A stretch of DNA of 58,836 bases from Oscillatoriales cyanobacterium (GCA_004292515.1 RDXB01000047.1:1-58836), one strand, 5' to 3'; shown: positions 16,713 to 26,369, counted from the stretch's first letter. A program made the numbers and translations. The notes: a model not told the origin generated them from the sequence alone.

Positions 16713-18497
16713 ATGGCTCCCGATGCACCGCTTGGCTCCATCATTCAAGGTTCCCTCAGCGACGGCTTAGAGGTGCGGTTGCATCCCGATGTTTCGGTCG
16801 AAGAAATGCGGGTGGGTAAATTTTTGGTGGTGCGCGGGCGGCGATCGCACTTTTTCTGCATGCTCACCGATGTGGCACTCGGTACATCTAGCCAACGAAT
16901 TACGATCGATCCACCCCATCCCGACGATGATTTTTTGCGGGATGTGCTGGCCGGGAGCGGCACGTTTGGCACGATCGAACTAGCACCAATGTTGATGTTT
17001 GTGCCCCAATCGCCCGAGGATTTGGCACTCTTTTCGCAATCTGCCTTCGATCCAAATGGCAGTACCGATGCGACTAATGCGCCCAAGCATGGGAAGGCAA
17101 ACGGCAAAAAAAATGGGCGATCGGCGAGTAATCTGACCTCGTTTGCTGCTAACACCAGTGCCAACATTGAGCTGCTGCCGGTTAAAACCATTCCCAGCCA
17201 CTTTTCCCAGGTCTATGAGGCGAGCGATCGGGATTTTCGGATCGTCTTTGGTTGGGAAGATGACACCCAGCGCCGCAACTTTGCGATCGGGATGCCGATC
17301 GATACCGATGTGCCCGTTTGCATTGATCTCGATCGGTTTGTGGAGCGCAGCAACGGCGTATTCGGCAAGTCCGGCACGGGTAAGTCCTTCCTAACTCGCT
17401 TGCTGTTGGCAGGCACGATTCGTAAGCAAGTGGCGGTGAATTTGATCTTTGATATGCACTCGGAATATGGCTGGGAAGCCATGCGCGAAGGCAAAGGGAT
17501 CAACACCGTCAAAGGCTTGCGGCAATTGTTTCCCGGTCAGGTAGAAATCTACACGCTAGACCCGGAATCGACCAAGCGGCGAGGCGTGCGTGATGCCCGA
17601 GAACTCTACATCAGCTATGACCAAATCGATGTGGAAGATTTGATGTTGGTCAGTGCCGAGCTGAACTTGTCGGAAGCTAGTGTCGAAAACGCCATTATTT
17701 TACAAAACGAATTTGGCAAAGCTTGGATCTCTCGATTATTGAGCATGAGCAATGAAGATATCCAAGATTTTTGCGAAACGAAAATGGGCAGCAAGTCTTC
17801 AATCATGGCGCTGCAACGCAAGCTAAACCGCCTCGATCAAATTAAATATATGCGGAATGCTGGCCCGGACTACATTAAGCAAATCTTGGAGTCTCTGGAA
17901 GCGGGCAAGCATGTGGTGATTGAGTTTGGTTCGCAATCGAATATGTTGGCCTACATGCTGGCTACCAACATTATTTCCCGACGAATTCATGGCATCTATG
18001 TGCGCAAAGCCGAGCGGTTTTTGCAAACCAAAGATCCCAATGACAAGCCGCGCCAATTGATGATCACGATCGAGGAGGCCCACCGCTTTCTCGATCCCGC
18101 CACTGCCAAGCAAACGATCTTCGGGACGATCGCCCGGGAAATGCGCAAATATTTCGTGACGCTGTTGGTGGTGGATCAGCGACCCTCGGGCATCGACAAC
18201 GAGGTGATGTCGCAAATTGGCACGCGGATTACGGCCTTGCTGAACGACGAAAAGGATATTGAGGCCATTTTCACCGGGGTGGCTGGTGGCCAGAGCCTGC
18301 GATCGGTCTTGGCCAAGCTGGATTCCAAGCAACAGGCCCTAGTGCTGGGCCATGCGGTCCCGATGCCGGTGGTAGTTCGCACCCGTCCCTACGATGAGCG
18401 TTTTTATGCGGAAATCGGCGACGTGGCCTGGGAAGAGCTACCCGATGACTTGGCGATCGCCGCTGCCGATCGCGCCAAGGCCGACTTGGGCTTCTAG
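16713..18497 (+). CDS. HerA-like ATPase/helicase (DUF87)
   Basis: Hexameric FtsK/HerA-type ATPase expected to act in DNA end processing or translocation. An N-terminal HAS-barrel-like part (LGSIIQGSLSDGLEVRLHP) is followed by a variable Asn/Lys-rich linker, then the RecA-like core: Walker A GKSGTGKS (218-225) in GVFGKSGTGKSFLTR, FDMHSEYGWEA, and the Walker-B-type segment ITIEEAHRFLDP, then TIAREMRKYFVTLLVVDQRPS and a sensor-like QIGTRI. I prefer the ATG at 16713 (594 aa) over a TTG 60 bp upstream. The usual nuclease partner NurA is not adjacent. Confidence 0.83.
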   Translation: MAPDAPLGSIIQGSLSDGLEVRLHPDVSVEEMRVGKFLVVRGRRSHFFCMLTDVALGTSSQRITIDPPHPDDDFLRDVLAGSGTFGTIELAPMLMFVPQSPEDLALFSQSAFDPNGSTDATNAPKHGKANGKKNGRSASNLTSFAANTSANIELLPVKTIPSHFSQVYEASDRDFRIVFGWEDDTQRRNFAIGMPIDTDVPVCIDLDRFVERSNGVFGKSGTGKSFLTRLLLAGTIRKQVAVNLIFDMHSEYGWEAMREGKGINTVKGLRQLFPGQVEIYTLDPESTKRRGVRDARELYISYDQIDVEDLMLVSAELNLSEASVENAIILQNEFGKAWISRLLSMSNEDIQDFCETKMGSKSSIMALQRKLNRLDQIKYMRNAGPDYIKQILESLEAGKHVVIEFGSQSNMLAYMLATNIISRRIHGIYVRKAERFLQTKDPNDKPRQLMITIEEAHRFLDPATAKQTIFGTIAREMRKYFVTLLVVDQRPSGIDNEVMSQIGTRITALLNDEKDIEAIFTGVAGGQSLRSVLAKLDSKQQALVLGHAVPMPVVVRTRPYDERFYAEIGDVAWEELPDDLAIAAADRAKADLGF

Positions 18498-19173
18498 GGC
18501 TGGCTGCATCCTGGCCGCTTGGGTTCACCCCACGCTCATCGACCCGAGTCAGGGAGCGATCGGCTGCAAAATCTGCCCGCATGTCCCCCATGACAATCGA
18601 CATGACAAAAAATTCGCACCCTTGCCATAGGAATGTCGCATGGGCTGGCTATATCTAGGTTGGAACCTCTGGTGCTGCTCAGTTCCGTGTTCCGATGGGC
18701 GGCATACCAATCCTTGGAGTTCGGTTATTCCACCCAAGCTCGCTATAGTCGATCGCTCATCTTCCTTTCACCATAGAAACAGTTGATTGTCAAAACGACC
18801 AAGATTCAGACTGCAATTTCTGATGGACTAGTGACCGCGTTTTAACTAGTGATTGTGTCATTTTTGTAAGTGGTCATTCCCGATCAACCCTAAGTTCAGG
18901 TGGTAGATCAATTACCCCTTAGTCCAGGCTGATTCAACGAAAATTTAGCGAACTTTTTGAGGCGATCGCCGTCTAACTCTCTACTCGGATCTCGATCGAC
19001 TGTGACGGTTTTCCCATCCTTGTTCACCGTAACGGGCATTAAGCAGCCGCTGAGGCTGTGCTCTGCCCCTCACTGATCTCTTCTGCACCATTCCCACCAA
19101 TTACCCATTTGGGTACTGCTTCTAATCCCTGACACAACGCTCATGTGTCTTTTGATTGAATAGGATACCGACC
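18498..19173. other. Long leader/promoter region of the sigma-factor gene
   Basis: A 676-bp stretch with no supported gene. It includes AT-rich tracts at 18830-18960, a short hairpin ACCCATTTGGGT at 19105-19116, and AGGA just before the sigma-factor ATG. I see no riboswitch or small RNA I can name. Confidence 0.5.
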
Positions 19174-20166
19174 ATGCCGACCGCTATGACTCGCCCCCAA
19201 CCGCAACGCTCCAAGTCGCGCGTCGGTGACAGTGCCGATTTGGTTCGCTCCTACTTGCATGAAATTGGTCGCGTGCCACTGTTGACGGATGAACAGGAAA
19301 TTATCTTAGGCAAGCAAGTCCAACAAATGATGCGTTTGCTGGCGATCCAAGAACAATTGATCAAGCAATTGGATCGATCGCCCACCACCGAAGAATGGGC
19401 AGCAACCGCCAAGATTTCTACTGAAGAATTGCAGCACCAACTGCGGGTGGGCGATCGCGCCAAGAAGAAAATGATCGAGGCGAATTTGCGCCTAGTGGTT
19501 TCGATCGCGAAGAAATATCAAAAGCGCAATCTTGAGCTGTTAGACCTAATTCAAGAAGGCAGTCTGGGCCTTGAGCGTGGGGTCGAAAAATTCGATCCGA
19601 TGATGGGCTACAAGTTCTCCACCTATGCCTACTGGTGGATTCGCCAAGCCATCACCCGGGCGATCGCCCAACAATCACGCGCCATTCGCTTGCCGATCCA
19701 CATCACCGAAAAGCTGAACAAACTGAAGCGAGTGCAACGCGAGTTGACCCAAAAACTCGGGCGTGCGCCCAAGCTTTCGGAAGTGGCGGTGGAGCTGGAG
19801 TTAGACCCGGCCCAAGTGCGCGAGTTCATGATGATGTCGCGACAACCCGTGTCACTGGAACTGCGCGTGGGCGACAACCAAGACACGGAACTGCAAGACT
19901 TGCTGGAAGACGAGGGTGATTTGCCCGAAGACTACGCCAGCCGGGAAGCCCTGCGCCTCGATCTGCAATCCTTGCTGGCGGAACTCACGCCCCAGCAACG
20001 GGATGTGATTATGTTGCGCTTCGGTCTCGAAGACGGTCTCGAACTATCCCTGGCCAAGGTGGGCGATCGCCTCAACATTAGCCGTGAGCGCGTGCGCCAA
20101 CTAGAGCACCAAGCCCTGAAGCAACTGCGTCGCCGCACCGATGTGCGCGAGTATCTGGCCAGCTAG
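19174..20166 (+). CDS. Group 2 sigma-70 factor, SigB/SigD-like
   Basis: Alternative RNA polymerase sigma factor of the RpoD family, dispensable group 2 type. Regions in order: 1.2 ([19 protein letters not shown]), 2.1-2.4 ([54 protein letters not shown]), 3 ([17 protein letters not shown]), and 4.2 ([20 protein letters not shown]). 330 residues from the ATG at 19174, preceded by AGGA. The short N-terminus without region 1.1 argues against the primary sigma factor SigA. The [19 protein letters not shown] run is closest to SigB/SigD as I recall them. No anti-sigma gene is adjacent. Confidence 0.9.
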   Translation: MPTAMTRPQPQRSKSRVGDSADLVRSYLHEIGRVPLLTDEQEIILGKQVQQMMRLLAIQEQLIKQLDRSPTTEEWAATAKISTEELQHQLRVGDRAKKKMIEANLRLVVSIAKKYQKRNLELLDLIQEGSLGLERGVEKFDPMMGYKFSTYAYWWIRQAITRAIAQQSRAIRLPIHITEKLNKLKRVQRELTQKLGRAPKLSEVAVELELDPAQVREFMMMSRQPVSLELRVGDNQDTELQDLLEDEGDLPEDYASREALRLDLQSLLAELTPQQRDVIMLRFGLEDGLELSLAKVGDRLNISRERVRQLEHQALKQLRRRTDVREYLAS

Positions 20167-20412
20167 CCCGCTAGCTTGACTGGGGCGATCGCTATTTTGC
20201 TGTCGATCGCGCCCGGTTAATGCTGATGAAGCTGGCAAAAACATCCAAAAGTTTAATCACGCGATTGATTACGTGATCGCGCGATCTTCACACCAAAATT
20301 AACATTCTGGCTTGGGGGGCATCGTTCTCCCAAGTCATTTCTATTTAGTTCTATTTGGTCAGCACTACCCCTGCTCCTATGATCAACACAAACAAGGGGC
20401 TTCAGACTATTA

Positions 20413-20502
20413 CCATCCAGATTGCTGCCATCCAGATTGCTGCCATCCAGATTGCTGCCATCCAGATTGCTGCCATCCAGACTGTTGCTATCCAGATTGT
20501 TA
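20413..20502. repeat. 15-bp tandem repeat, six units
   Basis: The unit CCATCCAGATTGCTG is repeated with exact 15-bp phase at 20413, 20428, 20443, 20458, 20473 and 20488; the last two units are degenerate. On the minus strand it would encode NLDGS pentapeptides, but the surrounding frame has no start context or family match, so I treat it as an intergenic repeat. Confidence 0.85.
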
Positions 20503-20600
20503 ATATTCTGCAATGGCCTCAAGCTACTTTCAGATATCCAATTAGCAAATAGAGAGCAAATACAGCCATTACCTCTCTTAAAAAGTACAGCAGCCTGTAG

Positions 20601-20617
20601 GGTGGGCCTTGCCCACC
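20601..20617. repeat. REP palindrome
   Basis: GGTGGGCCTTGCCCACC preceded by GTAG, the same family as those flanking the RAYT gene 9.5 kb away. Confidence 0.75.
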
Positions 20618-21028
20618 GACTAACAGCTTCATAGCATCGGCGATCTGATGTACCAACCGTTTGAGGGAAAGGCTGTATAGATCCAATCCAAAGCCTGGGC
20701 ATTGGAGATGGCTTGTGCTAGATTGCCGGGCGACTCATTGATTGATCAACCATCGAGATCAGTAATTCATCAGTAATTCATCAGTAATTCATTGAAATCA
20801 TGCGTCAATCGAGTTACCGACCAGTCCTGTGAATTCAGATATGTACCAAAATCATTTTGTCGGTCATTTTAGTTAGTCAGTTCCGTTGGGTATTAAGTAT
20901 TAATCAACCCTGAGCAGGAACTCAATTTCTCGGCACTCAATTTCTCGGCATGGGGTAACTAGGGACTATTGTAGGTTTGACGATTTTGCCTTGGACGATT
21001 ACACCAATTCAGTTTTGATAATTTGCTA

Positions 21029-22558
21029 ATGTTTGGCTCAGAAAATACTCACAGTCATCACAACTATGTGGAGTCGGTTGGTCAAGTTCACGCAATCCTT
21101 GATCAAATCGATGAAAAAACGCCGATCATTATTGACTTTGATGAGACGCTTTTTTTAAGAAACTCCACCGAAGAATATCTCAATAGCTTGCGACCGCGAT
21201 CCCTAGCACTTGTGTTGTTGCTGGTGCTCGACAAGCTGAAGCCCTGGCGATGGTTGCCTGGATTGCGAGGCCATCGCGACGCACGCGACTGGTTGCGGGT
21301 GGTGTTGAGCACGGTGTTATTTCCCTGGACTTGGTTTCGGTGGCCGGCGATCGCCCGTCGCCTGGCCCAAACCCAGAGCAATCAGGCATTGATCGATCAC
21401 CTACAACAGCAACCACGCGATCGCATTATTGTGGCGAGCAATGGTTTTACAGCGATCGTGCAGCCGATTTTGACCGCTATGCCGATTCAAATCGATCAAT
21501 TTTTGGCCTGTCGGTTGTGGCGTGGAGGACTGATTGATCGCGATCGCAACAAACTCGATCGACTACAACAGCATCTTTCAGCCGAAACCATTGCTCGATC
21601 GGTGGTCATTACCGACTCGATCGATGATCAACCACTACTAAACCAATCTGCTTACCCTTGTTTGGTCGTGTGGCCCCATGCCACCTATGTGGCAGCACTC
21701 AGTCAGGTATATTTGCCTTTTGTTTATCTAGAAAAAGCAAAGCATCCCGGTCAGCGATTTCTACTCAGGGCAATTTTATATGAAGACTGGATCACCTTAG
21801 TTTTAGGGATTAGCCTGGTCAGTTCCCAACCGGTTTTACATGCTTTAGCAACGCTATGCTTCATGCTTTCGCTGTGGTGCATCTATGAAGTGGGCTACAT
21901 CGAAAATGATCGAATTGCAGAACAATACGAAGAACATCCACAACTATCTGAAACCTATCATCAGTATATCGAAAACTATGATCATCGATCGCCTTGGCTA
22001 TGGGCAAGTTTGTTTGCTTTGCCAGGTCTAGCATTAGTGACCGCAATCAATACAGACTTATTCAGTCACTTCCAAGAGTTATATGCAGGACGATTTGCAT
22101 TTGATCTAGGCAACTACCTTCAGCAGGGTTTGATCACCGCCATCCAGTGGGCAGCCCTCTTGGTTTTATTGAGATTGACCTACCGGGTTTATAACTTAAT
22201 TGATGTGGATACTCGAACTTGGATGTATCCCATTTTGCACGTCTATCGGCGTTTTGGATTTTTGGTCATTGGTGCTGCCAGTTTAGTAGGAATGTTATTT
22301 TTCACGTCCTACATTTTTGCCCGATGGCTACCCTATTTGATCTATCGCCGTGGGGGAGATCGTCGCCATTTTCCTGAGCAGTTGGTTTGGTTGGTCTTGT
22401 TTACAATGTTGTTAACGGTGGTTGGCTCAGGAACCCACCACTTCGATGAAGTCTTCAATCACCAAGCCCTATTAGCGATCGCTTGGTTACTGTTCAAATC
22501 GCGCCATCAAATTGGTGAACACACCAAGCGAATTCACTTCTTGGGCCCCTTGTTTTAA
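21029..22558 (+). CDS. HAD phosphatase fused to a multi-pass membrane domain
   Basis: About 509 residues. The N-terminal third is a haloacid-dehalogenase fold of the phosphoserine-phosphatase type: motif I IIDFDETLF with Asp36 and Asp38, motif II IIVASNG, and motif IV-like VVITDSIDDQPLL. A membrane region follows from about residue 245, with roughly six to seven helices (for example WITLVLGISLVSSQPVLHAL and LVIGAASLVGMLFF) and a conserved-looking loop YEVGYIENDRIAEQYEEHP. HAD proteins fused to membrane prenyltransferases are known, but I cannot confirm that the second domain is one. The likely role is lipid or polyprenol phosphate chemistry; this is inference. Confidence 0.68.
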   Translation: MFGSENTHSHHNYVESVGQVHAILDQIDEKTPIIIDFDETLFLRNSTEEYLNSLRPRSLALVLLLVLDKLKPWRWLPGLRGHRDARDWLRVVLSTVLFPWTWFRWPAIARRLAQTQSNQALIDHLQQQPRDRIIVASNGFTAIVQPILTAMPIQIDQFLACRLWRGGLIDRDRNKLDRLQQHLSAETIARSVVITDSIDDQPLLNQSAYPCLVVWPHATYVAALSQVYLPFVYLEKAKHPGQRFLLRAILYEDWITLVLGISLVSSQPVLHALATLCFMLSLWCIYEVGYIENDRIAEQYEEHPQLSETYHQYIENYDHRSPWLWASLFALPGLALVTAINTDLFSHFQELYAGRFAFDLGNYLQQGLITAIQWAALLVLLRLTYRVYNLIDVDTRTWMYPILHVYRRFGFLVIGAASLVGMLFFTSYIFARWLPYLIYRRGGDRRHFPEQLVWLVLFTMLLTVVGSGTHHFDEVFNHQALLAIAWLLFKSRHQIGEHTKRIHFLGPLF

Positions 22559-22698
22559 GGCTGATCGCTGATGTTTGGAATCCAGCATCGGCGATCGCCC
22601 ATAGTATGGCCTGAGGCGATCGCCCGTAACTGAGCTACAGTGCTGTTGAGAGGCTCGAAACCATCCCTCCATCCCACTGACTGGGATGTTTGAAACTC

Positions 22699-23601
22699 AT
22701 GCAGTTGACTCGATTGAAACTGAGCGATCGCCAACGCACAGCTCTGATTCCTTATTTATTTTTGCTGCCAGCCCTGTTAATGCTGACGGCGACAACGTTT
22801 TATCCAGCGTTGCAGGCGTTTTATCTCAGCTTCATGCGCTATGACTATGACCTCACCGAAGCACCTCGCTGGGTGGGATTCGCCAATTTTGTGCGGTTGT
22901 GGGGCGATCGCCTATTTTGGAAAACCCTGGGGCAAACGGTGCTCTATCTCATAACGGTCGTGCCCATTTTAACGATCGCCCCCTTGGGGTTAGCGATTTT
23001 AGTCAACCAAAAATTGCAGGGCATTCGCTGGTTTCGCGCTGCCTATTATGTGCCGGTGATTGTGTCGAGCGTCGTCGCAGGTATCGCCTGGAATTGGATG
23101 TATGCCGAGAACGGTTTGCTCAATCAATTACTAGTGGGATCGGGCTTGCTCAAAACCCCAATTCCCTGGCTAACGAGTCCCCGGTTTGCCCTCTGGAGTG
23201 TGATGGCCGTGACCATCTGGAAAGGTCTGGGCTATTACATGGTGGTTTATTTAGCAGGATTGCAAGCCATTCCTGGCGATCTCTATGAGGCAGCGGCCCT
23301 AGATGGTTCCGATGGTTGGCGCAAACATTGGGATATTACAGTACCTTTGATGCGGCCTTATTGGTTGTTGGTATCCACCATTTCAGCGATTTCGGCAACC
23401 AAGGTTTTTGAAGAGGTCTTTATTATGACCCAAGGGGGGCCGCGCAGCAGCTCCAAAACCGTCGTGTATTATCTCTATGAACAGGCATTTGAGAATCTAG
23501 AGATGACCTATGCCTGTGCGATCGGGCTGGTGTTGTTTTTAATTGTGCTGGGACTATCAGCGTTGCGGTTGGCGCTGCCTAGTAATGCCCAGCCCCTATA
23601 A
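22699..23601 (+). CDS. MalF/UgpA-type sugar ABC transporter permease
   Basis: About 300 residues, six predicted membrane helices, starting at the ATG at 22699. The EAA loop that docks to the ATPase is clear: LYEAAALDGSDGWRKHWDITVP. Other family signs are the N-terminal YLFLLPALLMLTATTFYPAL and the VIMTQGGP-like segment FIMTQGGPRSSSKTVVYYLY. It belongs to the first-permease (MalF/UgpA/GgtC) group. The MalG-type permease, binding protein and ATPase expected next to it are absent; the neighbours are an HAD-membrane gene and a convergent gatC. The substrate cannot be told. Confidence 0.85.
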   Translation: MQLTRLKLSDRQRTALIPYLFLLPALLMLTATTFYPALQAFYLSFMRYDYDLTEAPRWVGFANFVRLWGDRLFWKTLGQTVLYLITVVPILTIAPLGLAILVNQKLQGIRWFRAAYYVPVIVSSVVAGIAWNWMYAENGLLNQLLVGSGLLKTPIPWLTSPRFALWSVMAVTIWKGLGYYMVVYLAGLQAIPGDLYEAAALDGSDGWRKHWDITVPLMRPYWLLVSTISAISATKVFEEVFIMTQGGPRSSSKTVVYYLYEQAFENLEMTYACAIGLVLFLIVLGLSALRLALPSNAQPL

Positions 23602-23678
23602 ATTCACTCTTGATCTTGATAGGAATTTTGATGAGAATTTCGGCTATTCCTTAATGTCAATTGAGCAGAAAAATAGCA

Positions 23679-23700
23679 GGGTAGGCAATGCCCACCCTGC
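23679..23700. repeat. REP palindrome between convergent genes
   Basis: GCAGGGTAGGCAATGCCCAC followed by CCTGC: a variant of the RAYT-linked palindrome, placed between the convergent permease and gatC genes, where it could form an mRNA 3' hairpin on either strand. Confidence 0.7.
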
Positions 23701-23749
23701 TGACTCACTATGCCTAATCCGGAAGGTCAAGGCTTAAATTGTGTAGCAA

Positions 23750-24040
23750 TTAGCCGTTGAGAATTTTGGGCACTTTGAAGAAGTCTTCATCCCGATCGGG
23801 CGCGCAACCCAACAAGCCTTCGCGATCGGTGTAGGGATCAAGGCGATCAACTCGCATCACATTGTTGACATCAATCGCGCGGGTGGTGGGTTCCACACCG
23901 GTTACGTCCAACTCGCTCAACTGTTCAACGTAGGTCAAAATATTGTTGAGTTGGGTAGCAAATCGTTGCTCTTCATCGGCGGTTAGTTGAATTCGCGCCA
24001 GATGGGCAACTTTACGCACTTCGTCTAGGCTCAGGCTCAT
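23750..24040 (-). CDS. gatC: Aspartyl/glutamyl-tRNA amidotransferase subunit C
   Basis: Small subunit of GatCAB, which converts Glu-tRNA-Gln (and Asp-tRNA-Asn) to the correct amide forms. 96 residues from the ATG at 24040: SLDEVRKVAHLARIQLT, the LNNILTYVEQLSELD segment, and the C-terminal KVPKILNG, which matches the family end. A TTG 18 bp upstream would add six residues. gatA and gatB are not in the window. Confidence 0.95.
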   Translation of the reverse strand: MSLSLDEVRKVAHLARIQLTADEEQRFATQLNNILTYVEQLSELDVTGVEPTTRAIDVNNVMRVDRLDPYTDREGLLGCAPDRDEDFFKVPKILNG

Positions 24041-24116
24041 GGCAGATTGTGATGTCAACGGGGCGGAGTTTCACCCCAAATTGTAGCTCTAGGCGCAAAC
24101 TCCTAGCAGCACATCT

Positions 24117-24638
24117 CTAGAAGAAAATATCCATGTTCGATCGCCCGGTGGTTTTCAGCCAGTTTTGGGCTTCGATGTAGTTGTTGGGAGCCAGGCGAAT
24201 GGCGCGCTTCCAATAGTCTGCGGCCTTTTCAAACCAATCTTCGGCTGCCTCTTCTTCCCCAGCCGATTGGGCCTGCTCACCGTTGTAGTGATAGATCACT
24301 GCGATGTTGTTGAGGGCTTGGGGCATACGCGGGTTTTCGTCGAGTGCTCGATGATAGTAATCAATCGCTTTTTCGCGCTCGCCGTTACTCGCAAAAATCA
24401 GCGCCATGTTATACAAAATGAAGCTGCGATCGTAGGTGTCTTCTTCGAGTTTGAGGGCTTCTTCATAGTTTTGCAGCGCTTCTGCATATTCACCCTCGCC
24501 CTGGGCTGACATACCATCGCGGTAATACACAAAGGCTTCTTTGGCTTTTTGACTGGTGGGCAGCACCTTCAAAATCAAGTCCGCCATCACCGTAAATGTT
24601 TTATCGATGAAGTTGTCGTTTTTTTGAGTTCTAGGCAT
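24117..24638 (-). CDS. ycf3: Photosystem I assembly protein Ycf3
   Basis: TPR chaperone for photosystem I assembly at the thylakoid. 173 residues, standard length. Begins [20 protein letters not shown], then three TPR units (about 35-68, 72-105, 120-153) with [40 protein letters not shown] and [16 protein letters not shown], ending [20 protein letters not shown]. Orthology is unambiguous. gatC lies 76 bp downstream on the same strand, so the two may be co-transcribed. Confidence 0.96.
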   Translation of the reverse strand: MPRTQKNDNFIDKTFTVMADLILKVLPTSQKAKEAFVYYRDGMSAQGEGEYAEALQNYEEALKLEEDTYDRSFILYNMALIFASNGEREKAIDYYHRALDENPRMPQALNNIAVIYHYNGEQAQSAGEEEAAEDWFEKAADYWKRAIRLAPNNYIEAQNWLKTTGRSNMDIFF

Positions 24639-25034
24639 GGGTCAAGGGGATTTTGAAATTGAGTTTTGAAGTTGGGTTGGGCATCCAACAAATCATTCGG
24701 CTGCGATCGCTAGGGGCGATCATTGGGGCCAATCTAATGGGGTCAATCACAATTGCTATGGCTGACGATCAATGGCTGACGATCAATGGCAGTGAATGCA
24801 ATGGCAATAACTGCAATGGCCGTGAATGCAATGACAGTGAATGTCTAGCGATCGCAATTGTTGGGGAATGATCCCGTTGGACAAATGGTTGCTGAATGGT
24901 TCGTGGTGATGTGTTTGATCGCGCGGTTCGCTCCCGGTGGGTAACGATGGGCGCGGACGGGCTGCGATCGCATACAATCCCGCCCAATAGCTTAACGCTA
25001 TGGGTTGCCTGATCGCGCGATGAGGAACAGTGCT
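24639..25034. other. Spacer with low-complexity repeats
   Basis: 396 bp between the divergent ycf3 and the pentapeptide membrane protein gene. The only structure is the 14/15-bp array at 24758-24844. Promoters for both genes must lie here. A 72-codon rightward frame (24653-24871, TTG start) covers the array; its composition is entirely repeat-driven and I do not accept it as a gene. Confidence 0.55.
24758..24844. repeat. 14/15-bp tandem repeat, six units
   Basis: Two identical 14-mers ATGGCTGACGATCA (24758, 24772) are followed by 15-mers ATGGCAGTGAATGCA, ATGGCAATAACTGCA and ATGGCCGTGAATGCA (24786, 24801, 24816) and a degenerate final unit. Every unit begins ATGRC. Confidence 0.8.
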
Positions 25035-26222
25035 ATGCAAGAGTCGGAGTTGCGAGGAGCCATTGATCGCGGACGGCGGGAATTTCCTTGGGTTGACCTA
25101 GCGGGCTGTTGTTTTCGGGGTTGGTCGTTGGCGGGGCTGTCGTTGCGTCAGGCCAAGCTCGATCGCACCGACTTCAGCGAGGCCGATTGCACCGGCATCT
25201 CTTTGTTGAAGGTGTCGGCGATCGCGAGCCAATGGGTGGCAGCCCGGCTCGATCGCGCCAATTGCCAACGGGGCAACTTCCAGCAAGCCACCTTTGCGGG
25301 CGCACAGCTCACGGCCGCCCAGTTGCAAAATGCCGATCTGAGTGCCGCCGATTTTCGACAAGCCAAGCTGTTGCAAGCCAACCTGAGCGGGGCGATCGTG
25401 CTGGGGACTTGCTTTGTGGGGGCTGACTTGACCGGGGCTACCTTGGATTGGGAGGCGATCGCCCAGGCCGACTTCACCGATGCCACCATGCCAGACGGTC
25501 GGGGGTTCAGCGCTGATTGGCAACCGGCGATCGCTGACCCGGCGGACGATCTCGACGACGATCTTGACGGTGATGCAAACGAGCCACTGGCGGCAACCCT
25601 GGGCGATCGACCCAACCGCCACCTGATGGCCAATCCCAGTTTCGCGGTTCCCAATGGGGGCCCGCCGCCCCCGCCGCCAACTCCCGCTTCCTTCAAAGAG
25701 GCCTGGCAACGCTTGCCGGGGCCGCTGTTGTGGCTGTGGGTGTTTGGCTATTGCCTATGGGGAGGCAGCTTGGGCTTGATCGATGCACCGATTGTGAGCT
25801 GGCCCCTGTTGGCAGCAACTTCGCTGATGGGCTTGTTGGGGTTGGATTGGAGCTTCTTGGCCTTGCCGGGGGGGATGGTGTTGATTGTCTTGGCTGCACC
25901 GATCGGCAATCAAATTATGAGTTTTTTGTTGGGGGGCAGTACGGGCATTGTGGTGGGACTGGGGACGAAGGTGTTGATGAATGTGTCTTGGTCAATGGCG
26001 TTGCGCAATGGCTTGCTGTCTACGGCCTCGGCGATGGCGATCATTAACATCAGTTTGGGTCTGGCGGGTTTGAGCGCGATCGGGGCGATGGCCTTCACCT
26101 TTTCGGCCATGCCCCTGTGGACGATCGCCCGCCAACAAAGCCTGACCTCTGCGCAACAGGTGGGGCTGTTGGGCGGCTTGGCGATCGGGGCGTTGCTTGT
26201 GGGGGGCTGGTTGGGAACCTAG
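25035..26222 (+). CDS. Pentapeptide-repeat protein with C-terminal membrane domain
   Basis: About 395 residues. Residues about 15-160 are pentapeptide repeats forming a right-handed beta helix (LSLRQAKLDRTDFSEADCTG, LQNADLSAADFRQAKLLQAN, and similar). A Pro-rich linker (GGPPPPPPTP) leads to four or five hydrophobic helices (about 235-395) rich in Leu, Gly and Ala, including LLGGSTGIVVGLGTKVLMN. This layout is common in cyanobacterial membrane proteins of unknown role. I chose the ATG at 25035 because GAGGAAC lies eight bases upstream; ATG at 25020 is an alternative. Confidence 0.75.
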   Translation: MQESELRGAIDRGRREFPWVDLAGCCFRGWSLAGLSLRQAKLDRTDFSEADCTGISLLKVSAIASQWVAARLDRANCQRGNFQQATFAGAQLTAAQLQNADLSAADFRQAKLLQANLSGAIVLGTCFVGADLTGATLDWEAIAQADFTDATMPDGRGFSADWQPAIADPADDLDDDLDGDANEPLAATLGDRPNRHLMANPSFAVPNGGPPPPPPTPASFKEAWQRLPGPLLWLWVFGYCLWGGSLGLIDAPIVSWPLLAATSLMGLLGLDWSFLALPGGMVLIVLAAPIGNQIMSFLLGGSTGIVVGLGTKVLMNVSWSMALRNGLLSTASAMAIINISLGLAGLSAIGAMAFTFSAMPLWTIARQQSLTSAQQVGLLGGLAIGALLVGGWLGT

Positions 26223-26258
26223 GGCGATCGCCACTCGCGTTGAATCGTGCGTGCTATA

Positions 26259-26351
26259 CCTTGATCCCTGGCCCTCCTTCCAACCCTGTTTATCACCCCA
26301 ATCCTTGATCCCTGGCCCTCCTTCCAACCCAACCCTGTTTATCACCCCAAT
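26259..26351. repeat. 44-bp direct repeat before aroE
   Basis: A 44-bp unit beginning CCTTGATCCCTGGCCCTCC and ending TATCACCCCAAT occurs at 26259-26302 and again at 26303-26351, where the second copy has a five-base AACCC insertion. It fills the gap between the pentapeptide gene and aroE. Confidence 0.85.
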
Positions 26352-26369
26352 CCTTGATTGTGACGCGGC

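Larger units (their letters stand above)
20167..21028. other. Repeat-rich spacer without a supported gene
   Basis: 862 bp between the sigma factor and the HAD-membrane gene. It contains a 15-bp tandem array (20413-20502), a REP palindrome (20601-20617), a triple CAGTAATTCAT (20758-20790), and a doubled CTCAATTTCTCGGCA (20927-20952). No frame shows family resemblance. Confidence 0.6.

Noticed and set aside
20413-20502. CRISPR-like array
   Set aside because: Units are 15 bp and directly abutting, with no spacers; no cas genes in the window.
20253-20702. A minus-strand frame with NLDGS pentapeptides
   Set aside because: The pentapeptides come only from the 15-bp tandem array; the rest of the frame is not conserved-looking and lacks a signal or start context.
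24653-24871. A 72-codon rightward frame beside ycf3
   Set aside because: TTG start and a C-terminal half made wholly by the 15-bp array; no support as a gene.
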